Positions 16,259-23,633 of a stretch of 64,000 bases of DNA are shown here, one piece after another. A program made the translations under genes and the position numbers. Numbering within the stretch: position 1 is the first letter of the stretch; each line of letters starts with the position of its first letter. The stretch is taken from NCBI GenBank assembly GCA_039817385.1, contig JBCBVY010000005.1, positions 186,001 through 250,000 on the forward strand, read 5' to 3'. The stretch comes from JBCBCP01 sp039817385 (lineage in GTDB: Bacteria; Pseudomonadota; Alphaproteobacteria; Rhodobacterales; Rhodobacteraceae). The notes beneath the pieces are model-generated. The model was given only the letters and a program-made list of their open reading frames with translations, did no database searches and had not been told where the DNA came from.

Positions 16259-17090
16259 GCCGCGTGTTGCGCTGGTGCCCTATGGCACGCCGATTGGCCG
16301 TGATCTCGCGGCTTTGCCGCTGAAGGATATGGAATGGCCGCTGGGTGCGCCGGTCGATCTGAACGGCACGCTGGGCGATCTGGGCGCCGAAGATCACGTC
16401 CTGATCTACCCCAAGACGGGCATGTACCTGTCGCCCCCGCGCCTGCGTGCCAAGCTGTCGGTGATGGTGGTAGAGCCGCGCGCGATCCACGGGCGGCACC
16501 TGCGGCTTTTGCGCCTGTTTGGCGCGCGGTTCCACCGGGTGTTCACCCACGACCCCGCCGCGCTGCGGATGCGCAATGCGCAGTTCTTGCCTGCGGCCTC
16601 GACCTGGGTGCCGCACCACGCAGACCTGGACTTGACCAAATCGAAAGGCGTGTCGCTGATCGCCTCGGGCAAGGGCGCCTTGCCGGGTCACAAGCTGCGC
16701 CACAGCCTCGCGAAGACGCTAGAGGGCGTGGACCTGATGGGCCGCGCCTATGCGCCTTTCGAAGACAAGGGCGCTGCGCTCGCGCCCTACCGCTTTACCG
16801 TTGTGATCGAGAATGTGCGCAGCCCGGGCTATTTCAGTGAAAAGCTGATCGACGCGCTGCTGTGCAAAGTTGTGCCGATCTACTGGGGCGCGCCGGATGT
16901 GGGCGCGCATTTCGACACGCGCGGGATGATCCTGTGCGAGACCGAGGCGGAGCTAAGAACCGCTGTGGCCCGGGCGGATGCGGGGCTTTATGACGCGCTG
17001 CGCCCCGCGCTGCTGGTTGCCAGGGCGCAAGCCGAGGCGGTGCAGGATTACCGCGTATTGGCGGCGCGTGCGCTGGTGTCGGCGGGGTGA
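16251..17090 (+). CDS. Glycosyltransferase family 10 (fucosyltransferase-like)
   Basis: A 279-aa cytosolic protein with the GT10 donor-binding core near residue 182: YRFTVVIENVRSPGYFSEK, then LIDALLCKVVPIYWGAPDVG, matching the alpha-1,3-fucosyltransferase pattern (ENs..YvtEK...PiY.G). The N-terminal half carries the acceptor domain (VFTHDPAALR, FLPAASTWV). It may decorate a surface polysaccharide or lipid. Its stop codon lies inside a copy of repeat family A, and only nine bases separate it from the convergent SMP-30-like gene. Confidence 0.8.
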   Translation: MAEPRVALVPYGTPIGRDLAALPLKDMEWPLGAPVDLNGTLGDLGAEDHVLIYPKTGMYLSPPRLRAKLSVMVVEPRAIHGRHLRLLRLFGARFHRVFTHDPAALRMRNAQFLPAASTWVPHHADLDLTKSKGVSLIASGKGALPGHKLRHSLAKTLEGVDLMGRAYAPFEDKGAALAPYRFTVVIENVRSPGYFSEKLIDALLCKVVPIYWGAPDVGAHFDTRGMILCETEAELRTAVARADAGLYDALRPALLVARAQAEAVQDYRVLAARALVSAG

Positions 17091-17104
17091 AACCCCACCC
17101 TACG
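17081..17104. repeat. Palindromic repeat, family A, copy 2
   Basis: CGGGGTGAAACCCCACCCTA (17083-17102), plus CG, matches copy 1 at 4931-4954 except at its left edge. The TGA of the glycosyltransferase gene (17088-17090) and the TAG of the convergent SMP-30-like gene (17100-17102) both lie within it. The hairpin may also end both transcripts. Confidence 0.75.
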
Positions 17105-18182
17105 GGCGGGAGGCTGCTGGAAGGATGGCGAGGTCCGGCTCGCCAAGCGAAGTCACCACGATGCGCCCGTCTGGCAGGCTGATCGCGCCCGTGGTCAGGG
17201 CGTAGGCGCCCGCCGGGTCTTGCAGCGTTTCCAGCACGTTGCCGGCCCCGTCCATCCGGATCAGGAAGCCGTAGCGCGTCGGCGCCGGCTTCATCGCGTC
17301 CGGCAGGCGCACGATCATGCGGCGCAGGAACGTGTTTTCCGACAGCCCATCCATCAGCGCGTTGCGCGGGCTGACAAGGCCGATCCAAAAGCTGCCATCT
17401 GGGCCGGGATTGATGTTGTCGGGAAAGCCGGGAAGCGGGCCGAGGATGACCGCGCCCGGCCCGCTCGCCAGCGGGTAGCGCCAGACACTGTAGGTGCCGG
17501 TCTCGACCACCAGCAGGCTATCCGTGGCGGCAGCGACCGCCACACCATTGGCAAAGGTCAGACCTTCGGCAAAGACGGTGGTCTGCCGTGTTGCGGGGTC
17601 GAATTTCAGGATGCGGCCATTTGCGCTGTGCTCGATCAGGTCCAGGACGGAGGCGGCGAGCGTGCCGTGGTCCCGCGCGGCAAAGCGGGTGGAGGCGTCC
17701 GAGAAATAGACCGTGCCATCCGGTGCGATGTCCAGATCGTCCGCGTAGAGGATGGGCGCGCCATCAGCGGTTTCCGCGGCCAGCGTGGTCAACGTGCCGT
17801 CCGGCGCGGCGGCCAGCAGGCCAAGGTAGGCGTCGGCGATGTAGAGCGTGCCGTCCGGGCCAAATTCGATGCCCAGCGGACGCCCGCCTGTCGATGCAAA
17901 AAGCTCCGCGGGGCCTTCAGGCGGCAGGCGCAGGATATTGCCTTCATGGGTGGCGACGTAGATCAGCCCATCCGGGCCCAGCGCCGCATCCTCGGGGCCG
18001 GTGCCCGGGCCGATGTCAATCCTTTGCAGCGCAGCAAGGCGGGTGTTGGGTGCATACGGGCCCGTATAGCCGGGGTCTTCGGGCGCTTGCCACGCGACCG
18101 GCTGCACGGCGACGGGCCAAAGCGATAGATATGCCGCGAGGGCGATCAGGGCGGCGGCGAGGAGGCGGAGTATCATTTGCAT
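17100..18182 (-). CDS. SMP-30/gluconolactonase/strictosidine-synthase-like beta-propeller
   Basis: A roughly 360-aa protein with one N-terminal membrane anchor or signal (MILRLLAAALIALAAYLSLW). Repeated NHL/SMP-30 blades follow: GPEDAALGPDGLIYVATHEG, GIEFGPDGTLYIADAYLGLL, ADDLDIAPDGTVYFSDAS and GFPDNINPGPDGSFWIGL. This order is that of strictosidine synthase-like lactonases, which act outside the cytoplasm. ATGs at 18182 and 18176 are both possible; 18182 is used. It lies 31 bases after the unknown gene to its right, likely the same transcript. Confidence 0.85.
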   Translation of the reverse strand: MQMILRLLAAALIALAAYLSLWPVAVQPVAWQAPEDPGYTGPYAPNTRLAALQRIDIGPGTGPEDAALGPDGLIYVATHEGNILRLPPEGPAELFASTGGRPLGIEFGPDGTLYIADAYLGLLAAAPDGTLTTLAAETADGAPILYADDLDIAPDGTVYFSDASTRFAARDHGTLAASVLDLIEHSANGRILKFDPATRQTTVFAEGLTFANGVAVAAATDSLLVVETGTYSVWRYPLASGPGAVILGPLPGFPDNINPGPDGSFWIGLVSPRNALMDGLSENTFLRRMIVRLPDAMKPAPTRYGFLIRMDGAGNVLETLQDPAGAYALTTGAISLPDGRIVVTSLGEPDLAILPAASRP

Positions 18183-18213
18183 GGCCTGAGCGTGCGCGGG
18201 TTTGGCGCAGGGA

Positions 18214-19293
18214 TCAAGGGCCGCTTGCATACCAGCGGTAGGTGTTCAGATCGAAGCTGCGGTCAAAGGAGTAGAGTTCCGCGTAGCGTGGTGGAGTGTC
18301 GCGACGGTCGAGAAACCGTTCCTCTACGGGATCCCACGCCGGTTTCTGTTCGGGCGCGATGAGGGCATCCGGCACGCGAGGCGCGGCGCCAAAGCGGTCC
18401 GTCGTCAGCAGGATGTGATCCGGGCCGATGCGGCGCCCGGTCAAAAGTTCGGGCCAGATGGCGTGGTAGGCGGGGCCAATGACGCAGGTCTGGGGCGCGG
18501 TTTTGGGCAGACCGTACCAAAACCAAGCGCCCGAGTGATCAGCCCGGGTGATCTCCGCATAGACCACGTCCAGTTGCAGACACAGCGCCTCGAACAAGGC
18601 CATCACCTGCGCCATCAGCTTTGGCTTGGCGAAGACCGCGGGGCGCAGCTCAAAGTTCAGACCGCTCAGGGTGACATGCCGCCGGACGTAGTGCTGCGGG
18701 TGGTAACGCGCGCCCGTCGCGGCGCAGGTTGTGGAGACGAAGATATGGCCAAAGGGCGCCTTGGCCTTCATGAACAGCTGCGTGTCTTCGTGATAGGCCG
18801 CGATGAGCGGCGCGAAGTCGCCCCCGTCCACGGTGCCCCGAAGCGGCTCGTAATGGCCAAACCGCGTTGGGGCGGCGGCGGGCAGAAGTCGAAAGGTGGT
18901 GGCCAAGGCGTCTTTCAGCCCCTGCGCATAGAACCCCTCGCCATCTTTGAGATGGAAGTTCATCCAGCCGGACGGGGGCGGTGCAGCGCCGGGGGCAAGC
19001 GTGCCGGACTTGGTCTCGGACTGAAAGCTGTCTGTTTGCAGGTCGATCAGGACGCCCTTGGACGCGGCGACGACGTCAGAAAGCCAGCGATCGAACGCAC
19101 CTGGGTCCAGCGCGCGGGTGTCGCCCTCGATGTGGATGCGGAAAAGCTGGCGTTTGCGGCCGATGACCTTCGCGATCTCGGGAGCCAGATCGTCGCCCTC
19201 TACGCGGTCCGGGCCATCGACCCGTATCTGCGCGCCGGGCGGGGTTGGAAGCGGCGCGGTGCGGCTGGTGTAGAGGTCGAAATCGTAGCTCAT
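18214..19293 (-). CDS. Protein of unknown function
   Basis: A 359-aa protein that I do not recognise. It begins MSYDFDLYTSRTAPLPTPPG, has no signal peptide or membrane helix, and contains moderately hydrophobic segments such as LIDLQTDSFQSE and GPAYHAIWPELL. The gene has a normal start and the base composition of its neighbours, and it probably shares a transcript with the SMP-30-like gene. The MSYDFDLY opening recalls some immunity-type proteins, but I cannot support that link. Confidence 0.75.
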   Translation of the reverse strand: MSYDFDLYTSRTAPLPTPPGAQIRVDGPDRVEGDDLAPEIAKVIGRKRQLFRIHIEGDTRALDPGAFDRWLSDVVAASKGVLIDLQTDSFQSETKSGTLAPGAAPPPSGWMNFHLKDGEGFYAQGLKDALATTFRLLPAAAPTRFGHYEPLRGTVDGGDFAPLIAAYHEDTQLFMKAKAPFGHIFVSTTCAATGARYHPQHYVRRHVTLSGLNFELRPAVFAKPKLMAQVMALFEALCLQLDVVYAEITRADHSGAWFWYGLPKTAPQTCVIGPAYHAIWPELLTGRRIGPDHILLTTDRFGAAPRVPDALIAPEQKPAWDPVEERFLDRRDTPPRYAELYSFDRSFDLNTYRWYASGP

Positions 19294-19333
19294 GCGGGCA
19301 CGCTAGAGCGCGCTGCGCCGTGCGTCGAGGCTT

Positions 19334-19365
19334 GGTGGGGTGGCACCCACCCTACTGAGGGTGGG
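19334..19365. repeat. Palindromic repeat, family A, variant copy 3 with a second overlapping hairpin
   Basis: GGTGGGGTGGCACCCACCC followed by TAC (19334-19355) is a variant of the repeat at 4931 and 17081. Its right arm also pairs downstream: CCCACCCT-ACTG-AGGGTGGG (19346-19365) is a second 8-bp hairpin. The two hairpins share bases and exclude each other. The element lies just past the 3' end of the sat-cysC gene (minus strand), where it could terminate that transcript. Confidence 0.7.
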
Positions 19366-19385
19366 GCCAGTCTTTTGACGCCGCG

Positions 19386-21464
19386 TTATTCGGCGGCGAT
19401 CAGGCCCATTTCCTGCAGCTTCAGCAGAACCTGCTGGGCGCAGTAATCGACATCTGTGCCTTCGGTTTCGATCCGCAGTTCGGGGTTTTCCGGCACGTCA
19501 TAAGGGTCAGAGATGCCGGTGAACTCTTTGATCTTGCCTTCGCGCGCCAGCTTGTAGAGGCCTTTGCGGTCGCGCGCTTCGCATTCCTCGATGGAGGTTG
19601 CGACGTGCACTTCGCAGAAGGCGCCGAAAGCTTCGATGTCCTCACGCACCGCGCGGCGGGTGGCCGCGTAAGGCGCGATGGGTGCGCAGATCGCGATGCC
19701 GCCGTTCTTGGTGATCTCGGAGGCGACATAACCGATCCGGCGGATGTTCAGGTCGCGGTGCTCTTTGCTAAAACCCAGCTCGGAGCTGAGGTTCTTGCGC
19801 ACCAGATCCCCGTCAAGCAGCGTGACGGGGCGCCCGCCCATCTCCATCAGCTTGACCATCAGCGCGTTTGCGATGGTCGACTTGCCCGAGCCTGAGAAGC
19901 CGGTGAAGAAGACGGTAAAGCCCTGCTTGGCCCGGGGCGGGCGCGAGCGGCGCAGTTCCTTGACCACGTCGGGGAAGGAGAACCATTCGGGGATCTCAAG
20001 GCCTTCGGCCAGCCGGCGGCGCAGTTCGGTGCCAGAGATGTTGAGGATCGTGACGTTGTCCTTGTCCGCGATCTCGTCCGCCGGTTCGTACTGGGCGCGT
20101 TCCTGGATGTAGACCATGTGTTTGAAGTCGACCATCTCGATGCCCATTTCCGCCTGATGTTCGCGGAAAAGGTCCTGTGCGTCATAGGGGCCGTAGAAGT
20201 CTTCACCGGCGGAGTTTTTGCCAGGGCCGGCGTGATCGCGGCCGACGATGAAGTGGGTGCAACCGTGGTTCTTGCGGATCAGGCCGTGCCAGACCGCCTC
20301 GCGCGGGCCGGCCATGCGCATCGCAAGGTTCAGCAGCGACATGGTGGTGGTGGAGGCCGGGTACTGGTCCAGCACCGCCTCGTAGCAGCGCACGCGGGTG
20401 AAGTGGTCGATATCGCCAGGCTTTGTCAGGCCCACGACGGGGTGGATCAGCAGGTTCGCTTCGGCCTCTTTCGCGGCGCGGAAGGTCAGTTCCTGGTGCG
20501 CGCGGTGCAGCGGGTTGCGGGTCTGGAAGGCGACGATCTTGCGCCAGCCCAGCTTGCGGAAATAGGCGCGCAGCTCGTTCGGGGTGTCGCGGCGGGCGCG
20601 GAAATCATAGTGCACAGGCTGCTGAATGCCGGTGACCGGGCCGCCAAGGTAGATCTTGCCGGCCGTGTTATGCAGGTAGTTCACCGCCGGGTGGGCGAGG
20701 TCATCGGCGCCAAAGACCTTCTCGGCCTCGTTGGACTTGTTCGGCTCCCAGCGGCTGGTCACCGTCATGGTGCCGAGGATCACGCCTTCCTGGTCGCGCA
20801 GGGCGATGTCCTGGCCGATCTCCAGGCTGTTTGCGAACTCTTCGCTCACATCCAGCGTGATCGGCATCGGCCACAGCTCACCGGTGGAAAGGCGCATGTT
20901 TTCGACCACGCCGTTATAGTCTTCCTCGGTCAGGAAGCCCTTGAGCGGGTTGAAGCCGCCGTTCATCAGCAGCTCCAGATCGCAGATCTGGCGCGGGGTC
21001 AGGTCGTGGCTGACGAGGTCCGCGGCTTCGACCTTGAGCTTTTGCGCGCTGTCGTAGGATACGTACAGCTCGGGGATGGGGGCCAAATTGTTTTGCATAA
21101 GGGAACTCCTGTACTTGAGGGGGACGAGATCGCTGACAGAGCCGGTAAGCTCGGCATAAAGCGCCTCGTATTCGGCGAATTTCGCGGTGAGGAAGGTGTC
21201 AATCAGCCGGTCTTTCTCGGCGGCACCTTCGGGGGTAAGGGCATAGGCCACGCGGCTGCGGCGGTCAGGGCCGGCCCGGTCGGTCTGGGTAATCAGGCCG
21301 GCGGCCTGGGCCTGGCGCAGGTAGCCGTTCAGACGGCCAAGCGAGATGCCAAGCGCCGCCGACATCGCCCGCTGCGACGCGCCCGGATCGCGCTGCACCT
21401 GGCGCAGGAGGCGAAAGAGCTCTCCATCTTCTGGTCGGGCTGTTGATGCGGGCAGGGCAGTCAT
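19386..21464 (-). CDS. sat: Sulfate adenylyltransferase/adenylylsulfate kinase, in frame with an N-terminal MarR-type helix-turn-helix
   Basis: The enzyme part starts at the ATG at 21098 (MQNNLAPIPELYVSYDSAQK, 570 aa): a PUA-like segment, ATP sulfurylase with QTRNPLHRAHQ and GRDHAGPG, and APS kinase with the P-loop GFSGSGKST and LLDGDLVRKNL. It makes APS and then PAPS from sulfate. Upstream the frame stays open with no stop for 122 more codons encoding a MarR-like winged helix (RLLRQVQRDPGASQRAMSAA, LGRLNGYLRQAQAAGLI, RSRVAYALTPEGAAEKDRLI). An AGGAG eight bases before 21098 suggests internal initiation, so either a 692-aa fusion, a free enzyme, or both are made. Confidence 0.9.
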   Translation of the reverse strand: MTALPASTARPEDGELFRLLRQVQRDPGASQRAMSAALGISLGRLNGYLRQAQAAGLITQTDRAGPDRRSRVAYALTPEGAAEKDRLIDTFLTAKFAEYEALYAELTGSVSDLVPLKYRSSLMQNNLAPIPELYVSYDSAQKLKVEAADLVSHDLTPRQICDLELLMNGGFNPLKGFLTEEDYNGVVENMRLSTGELWPMPITLDVSEEFANSLEIGQDIALRDQEGVILGTMTVTSRWEPNKSNEAEKVFGADDLAHPAVNYLHNTAGKIYLGGPVTGIQQPVHYDFRARRDTPNELRAYFRKLGWRKIVAFQTRNPLHRAHQELTFRAAKEAEANLLIHPVVGLTKPGDIDHFTRVRCYEAVLDQYPASTTTMSLLNLAMRMAGPREAVWHGLIRKNHGCTHFIVGRDHAGPGKNSAGEDFYGPYDAQDLFREHQAEMGIEMVDFKHMVYIQERAQYEPADEIADKDNVTILNISGTELRRRLAEGLEIPEWFSFPDVVKELRRSRPPRAKQGFTVFFTGFSGSGKSTIANALMVKLMEMGGRPVTLLDGDLVRKNLSSELGFSKEHRDLNIRRIGYVASEITKNGGIAICAPIAPYAATRRAVREDIEAFGAFCEVHVATSIEECEARDRKGLYKLAREGKIKEFTGISDPYDVPENPELRIETEGTDVDYCAQQVLLKLQEMGLIAAE
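21098..21111 (-). promoter_or_regulatory. Internal ribosome binding site and start of the Sat-CysC part
   Basis: On the minus strand ACAGGAG followed by TTCCCTT precedes ATG at 21098. The site lies within the continuous frame that links the MarR-like domain to ATP sulfurylase. Homologous bifunctional enzymes begin with residues like MQNNLAPIPEL, supporting translation from here. Confidence 0.65.
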
Positions 21465-21481
21465 AAAGTCGTCACAAATGC

Positions 21482-21518
21482 GTTCACGAATGAACATATG
21501 CCTGAAAATGTTTGTTCA
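21482..21518. promoter_or_regulatory. Clustered TGAAC/GTTCA half-sites upstream of the MarR-Sat frame
   Basis: GTTCA-CGAA-TGAAC (21482-21495) overlaps a wider dyad TGAACA (21491-21496) / TGTTCA (21513-21518). Such overlapping inverted half-sites just upstream of a MarR-type gene are a plausible autoregulatory operator. This is inference; the true start site is not known. Confidence 0.4.
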
Positions 21519-21526
21519 GTCCAGAA

Positions 21527-21568
21527 CGTATTTGGAAACGGATTGTCGCAGGCTTGTTTCCAAATACG
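21527..21568. terminator. Perfect 13-bp inverted repeat after the adenylate cyclase gene
   Basis: CGTATTTGGAAAC (21527-21539) and GTTTCCAAATACG (21556-21568) are exact reverse complements around a 16-base loop. It lies 9 bases beyond the cyclase stop and upstream of the MarR-Sat frame. It is AT-richer than its surroundings. It could be a terminator for the cyclase or an operator for the downstream gene. Confidence 0.55.
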
Positions 21569-21577
21569 CCTGCGGCG

Positions 21578-23239
21578 TCAGGCGGGCGCGGGCGCCGCGG
21601 CGGCCCGGGCAACGGGCAACGCGTCGAGCGGTTCGGCCACGCCGCGCAGCTCAAGCGTGACCAGCTCCAGATCGCCTATATCGAGGCCCGCAGCTTCCAG
21701 CACCGTGGCGGAGGCGATCAGCTCCACGCCCAGCGGTTTGGTCTGGCCTTCAAGGCGGCTCGCGGTGTTGACGGCATCGCCGATCAGGGTGCGCGGTGCG
21801 TTGCCCTGCGCGCCGATCTCGCCCAGCACCACGTCGCCCAGATGCAAGCCGATGCCAATGCCGACGGGCGCCCCGCCTTCGGCCATCAGGCCAGCGTTGA
21901 AGCGGCGCAGCGAGTCTCCGATCGCGCGCGCGGCGGCAAGACCCGCGCGGGCGCTCGATTGGGTGTCCTCCGTCTCGAACACGGCCAGCAGCCCATCGCC
22001 AAGGTACTTGTCCACGGTCCCGCCCGCGCCGGTGATGGCGGGCACGATCGCGTCAAAAAAGCGGTTGAGCAGAAACACCACGTCATAGGGCAGCTGCCCC
22101 GCGGTGCGCGCGGTGAAGCCGCGCATGTCCAGAAACAGGATCGCGAGCGCCCGTTCGGTCCCCTGGCTGGCATGGGCGCGGGCCTTGCCCTGTCCCGGCA
22201 GGAACACGCGGGAGACGGTGATCGGCGCCTCTGGCCGGAGCTGGCAGGCAAGCCGCTGCCCGGGGGCTGCGCCGACGGCTTTCAGGCTGCGGGCTTCTGC
22301 CGTGTCCGGCTCGGGCAGGGTGTGGGCGCCGGCATGGATGCGCACCCGGCACGTGGTGCAGCGCCCCTTGCCACCGCACAGCGCCGTGTGCGCCACACCC
22401 GCATTGCGCGACATCTCCAAGAGGGTCATGCCGCGCGGTGCGCTGATCTGGGGGCCGTCTTCATAGACGATGGAGACAGAGGCCTGCGCCGCGGCGACCC
22501 TGCGCATCAGTTGGATCAGCACCGCGCCAGCCAGCAGGCCGAGATAGACGTAAAGCGCGGTGCGGTCCATCATGGCGAGCGCGCCAAAGGCGTCCGCTGA
22601 CGGAAAATTCGTGGCCTCAAAATGCGCGCTGCGCTGATCGGGCGCCGCCAGCGCGCGCGCCAGCCGCTGCCCCTCGGCCTGAAACCCGGCCAGCGCGAGG
22701 GTCGGCACGATCACTGCCGCCCCCAGCAGGATAGGCGCCGCACGGCGATACCAGCCTTGCCCGCGCAGCCAGTGGTGTAGCCCGATGCAGCCATGCCCCC
22801 AGACGATCAACAACAGCGCCGCCTGCAGCCAGCCATCCGAGGTGCCCCAGATCAGGTGCACGATGTAGGCCATGCTGTCATTGGTGGCGAATTGTTCGTG
22901 TGACCCGCGGGTGTAGATGATGTGCGTGGCCAGCAGCAGCGGGATGGTGAAGCCAAGAACGTATTGCAGCGCTTCGGCTGTGGGCATCTTCAGGCTGCGC
23001 CGCCGGATCAGCCGCGCGAGGGCAAGGCCGGTGTGCAGCGCGAGCGCACCGTAAAGGAGGGCCGATCCGGGCATTGAACGGGTGATGACAAGGCGCGCGT
23101 CCTGCACAGCCTGCATGGCTGCACCGGAATGAATGCCCGCCGCAGTATTGAGAAAATGCGCCGCCGCGTAGAGCATCAAGATAAGGCCCGACGCGATCCG
23201 CAGGCGGGTCGTCCAATCGCCGCGCCAGAGTTCGGTCAT
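21578..23239 (-). CDS. Membrane adenylate/guanylate cyclase with a cytochrome-b-like anchor and a [2Fe-2S] ferredoxin domain
   Basis: A 553-aa protein in three parts. Residues 1-250 hold about six hydrophobic helices with His in AAHFLN, LHTGL, ATHIIY and WGHGC, resembling the heme anchor of succinate dehydrogenase. Residues 255-345 form a plant-type ferredoxin domain: C288-x5-C294-x2-C297 and C332. Residues 355-530 are a class III cyclase with both metal aspartates (FLDMRGFTA, DKYLGDGLLAVF) and GDAVNTASRLEG. It probably makes cAMP in response to redox or quinone state. It is preceded by a hairpin cluster at 23273-23341. Confidence 0.9.
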   Translation of the reverse strand: MTELWRGDWTTRLRIASGLILMLYAAAHFLNTAAGIHSGAAMQAVQDARLVITRSMPGSALLYGALALHTGLALARLIRRRSLKMPTAEALQYVLGFTIPLLLATHIIYTRGSHEQFATNDSMAYIVHLIWGTSDGWLQAALLLIVWGHGCIGLHHWLRGQGWYRRAAPILLGAAVIVPTLALAGFQAEGQRLARALAAPDQRSAHFEATNFPSADAFGALAMMDRTALYVYLGLLAGAVLIQLMRRVAAAQASVSIVYEDGPQISAPRGMTLLEMSRNAGVAHTALCGGKGRCTTCRVRIHAGAHTLPEPDTAEARSLKAVGAAPGQRLACQLRPEAPITVSRVFLPGQGKARAHASQGTERALAILFLDMRGFTARTAGQLPYDVVFLLNRFFDAIVPAITGAGGTVDKYLGDGLLAVFETEDTQSSARAGLAAARAIGDSLRRFNAGLMAEGGAPVGIGIGLHLGDVVLGEIGAQGNAPRTLIGDAVNTASRLEGQTKPLGVELIASATVLEAAGLDIGDLELVTLELRGVAEPLDALPVARAAAAPAPA

Positions 23240-23272
23240 GGGGCCTCCCGGTTGCTGTGCACAAGGTGACGT

Positions 23273-23341
23273 GCGGGCAGGGCGTGGTCAATCCTTGAAG
23301 GATTGACAGGGCGCGATCCTTCAAAGGATCGCTTTGCCCGC
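23273..23341. repeat. Nested hairpin cluster between the cyclase gene and the trxB operon
   Basis: An outer pair GCGGGCA / TGCCCGC (23273-23279, 23335-23341) encloses two perfect hairpins: GTCAATCCTT-G-AAGGATTGAC (23287-23307) and GCGATCCTT-CA-AAGGATCGC (23313-23332). The two inner hairpins share ATCCTT/AAGGAT. The structure lies at the 3' end of the trxB operon and before the cyclase gene. Confidence 0.7.
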
Positions 23342-23345
23342 GGCG

Positions 23346-23633
23346 CTAGCGCAGCTTCCCGCGCCAAGAGAGCGACTGGCGGTTCAGCGCGTGCAGATCG
23401 GCGCGCCCGGCGATGATGTCTTCGGCCAGCCTGGCCGCGCGGGCCGCCTGATCGGCTGTCAAGTGGCGATAGGCGGGCCGGGCGATATGGTCATACCAGA
23501 CCCCGCCCGCCACATGGTCCAGCACGATGCGTTGAAAGCAGTGGTCGTTGACCACAGGCCACCCCCGGCCGCGCGCCATGTCCGGCATGACGCGGCCCGT
23601 CAGGTCGCGGTAGCGGTCGATGTCTGCGCTCAC
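23346..23633 (-). CDS. Conserved hypothetical protein downstream of trxB
   Basis: A 95-aa soluble protein starting with GTG (VSADIDRYRDLTGRVMPDMA). It has WPVVNDHCFQRIVLDHVAGG and VWYDHIARPAYRHLTADQAA, rich in His and Asp; the start overlaps the trxB stop by four bases (GTGA), so it is translationally coupled. I think close homologues exist next to trxB in related genomes but cannot name a function; a redox-linked or metal-binding role would be a guess. Confidence 0.75.
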   Translation of the reverse strand: MSADIDRYRDLTGRVMPDMARGRGWPVVNDHCFQRIVLDHVAGGVWYDHIARPAYRHLTADQAARAARLAEDIIAGRADLHALNRQSLSWRGKLR

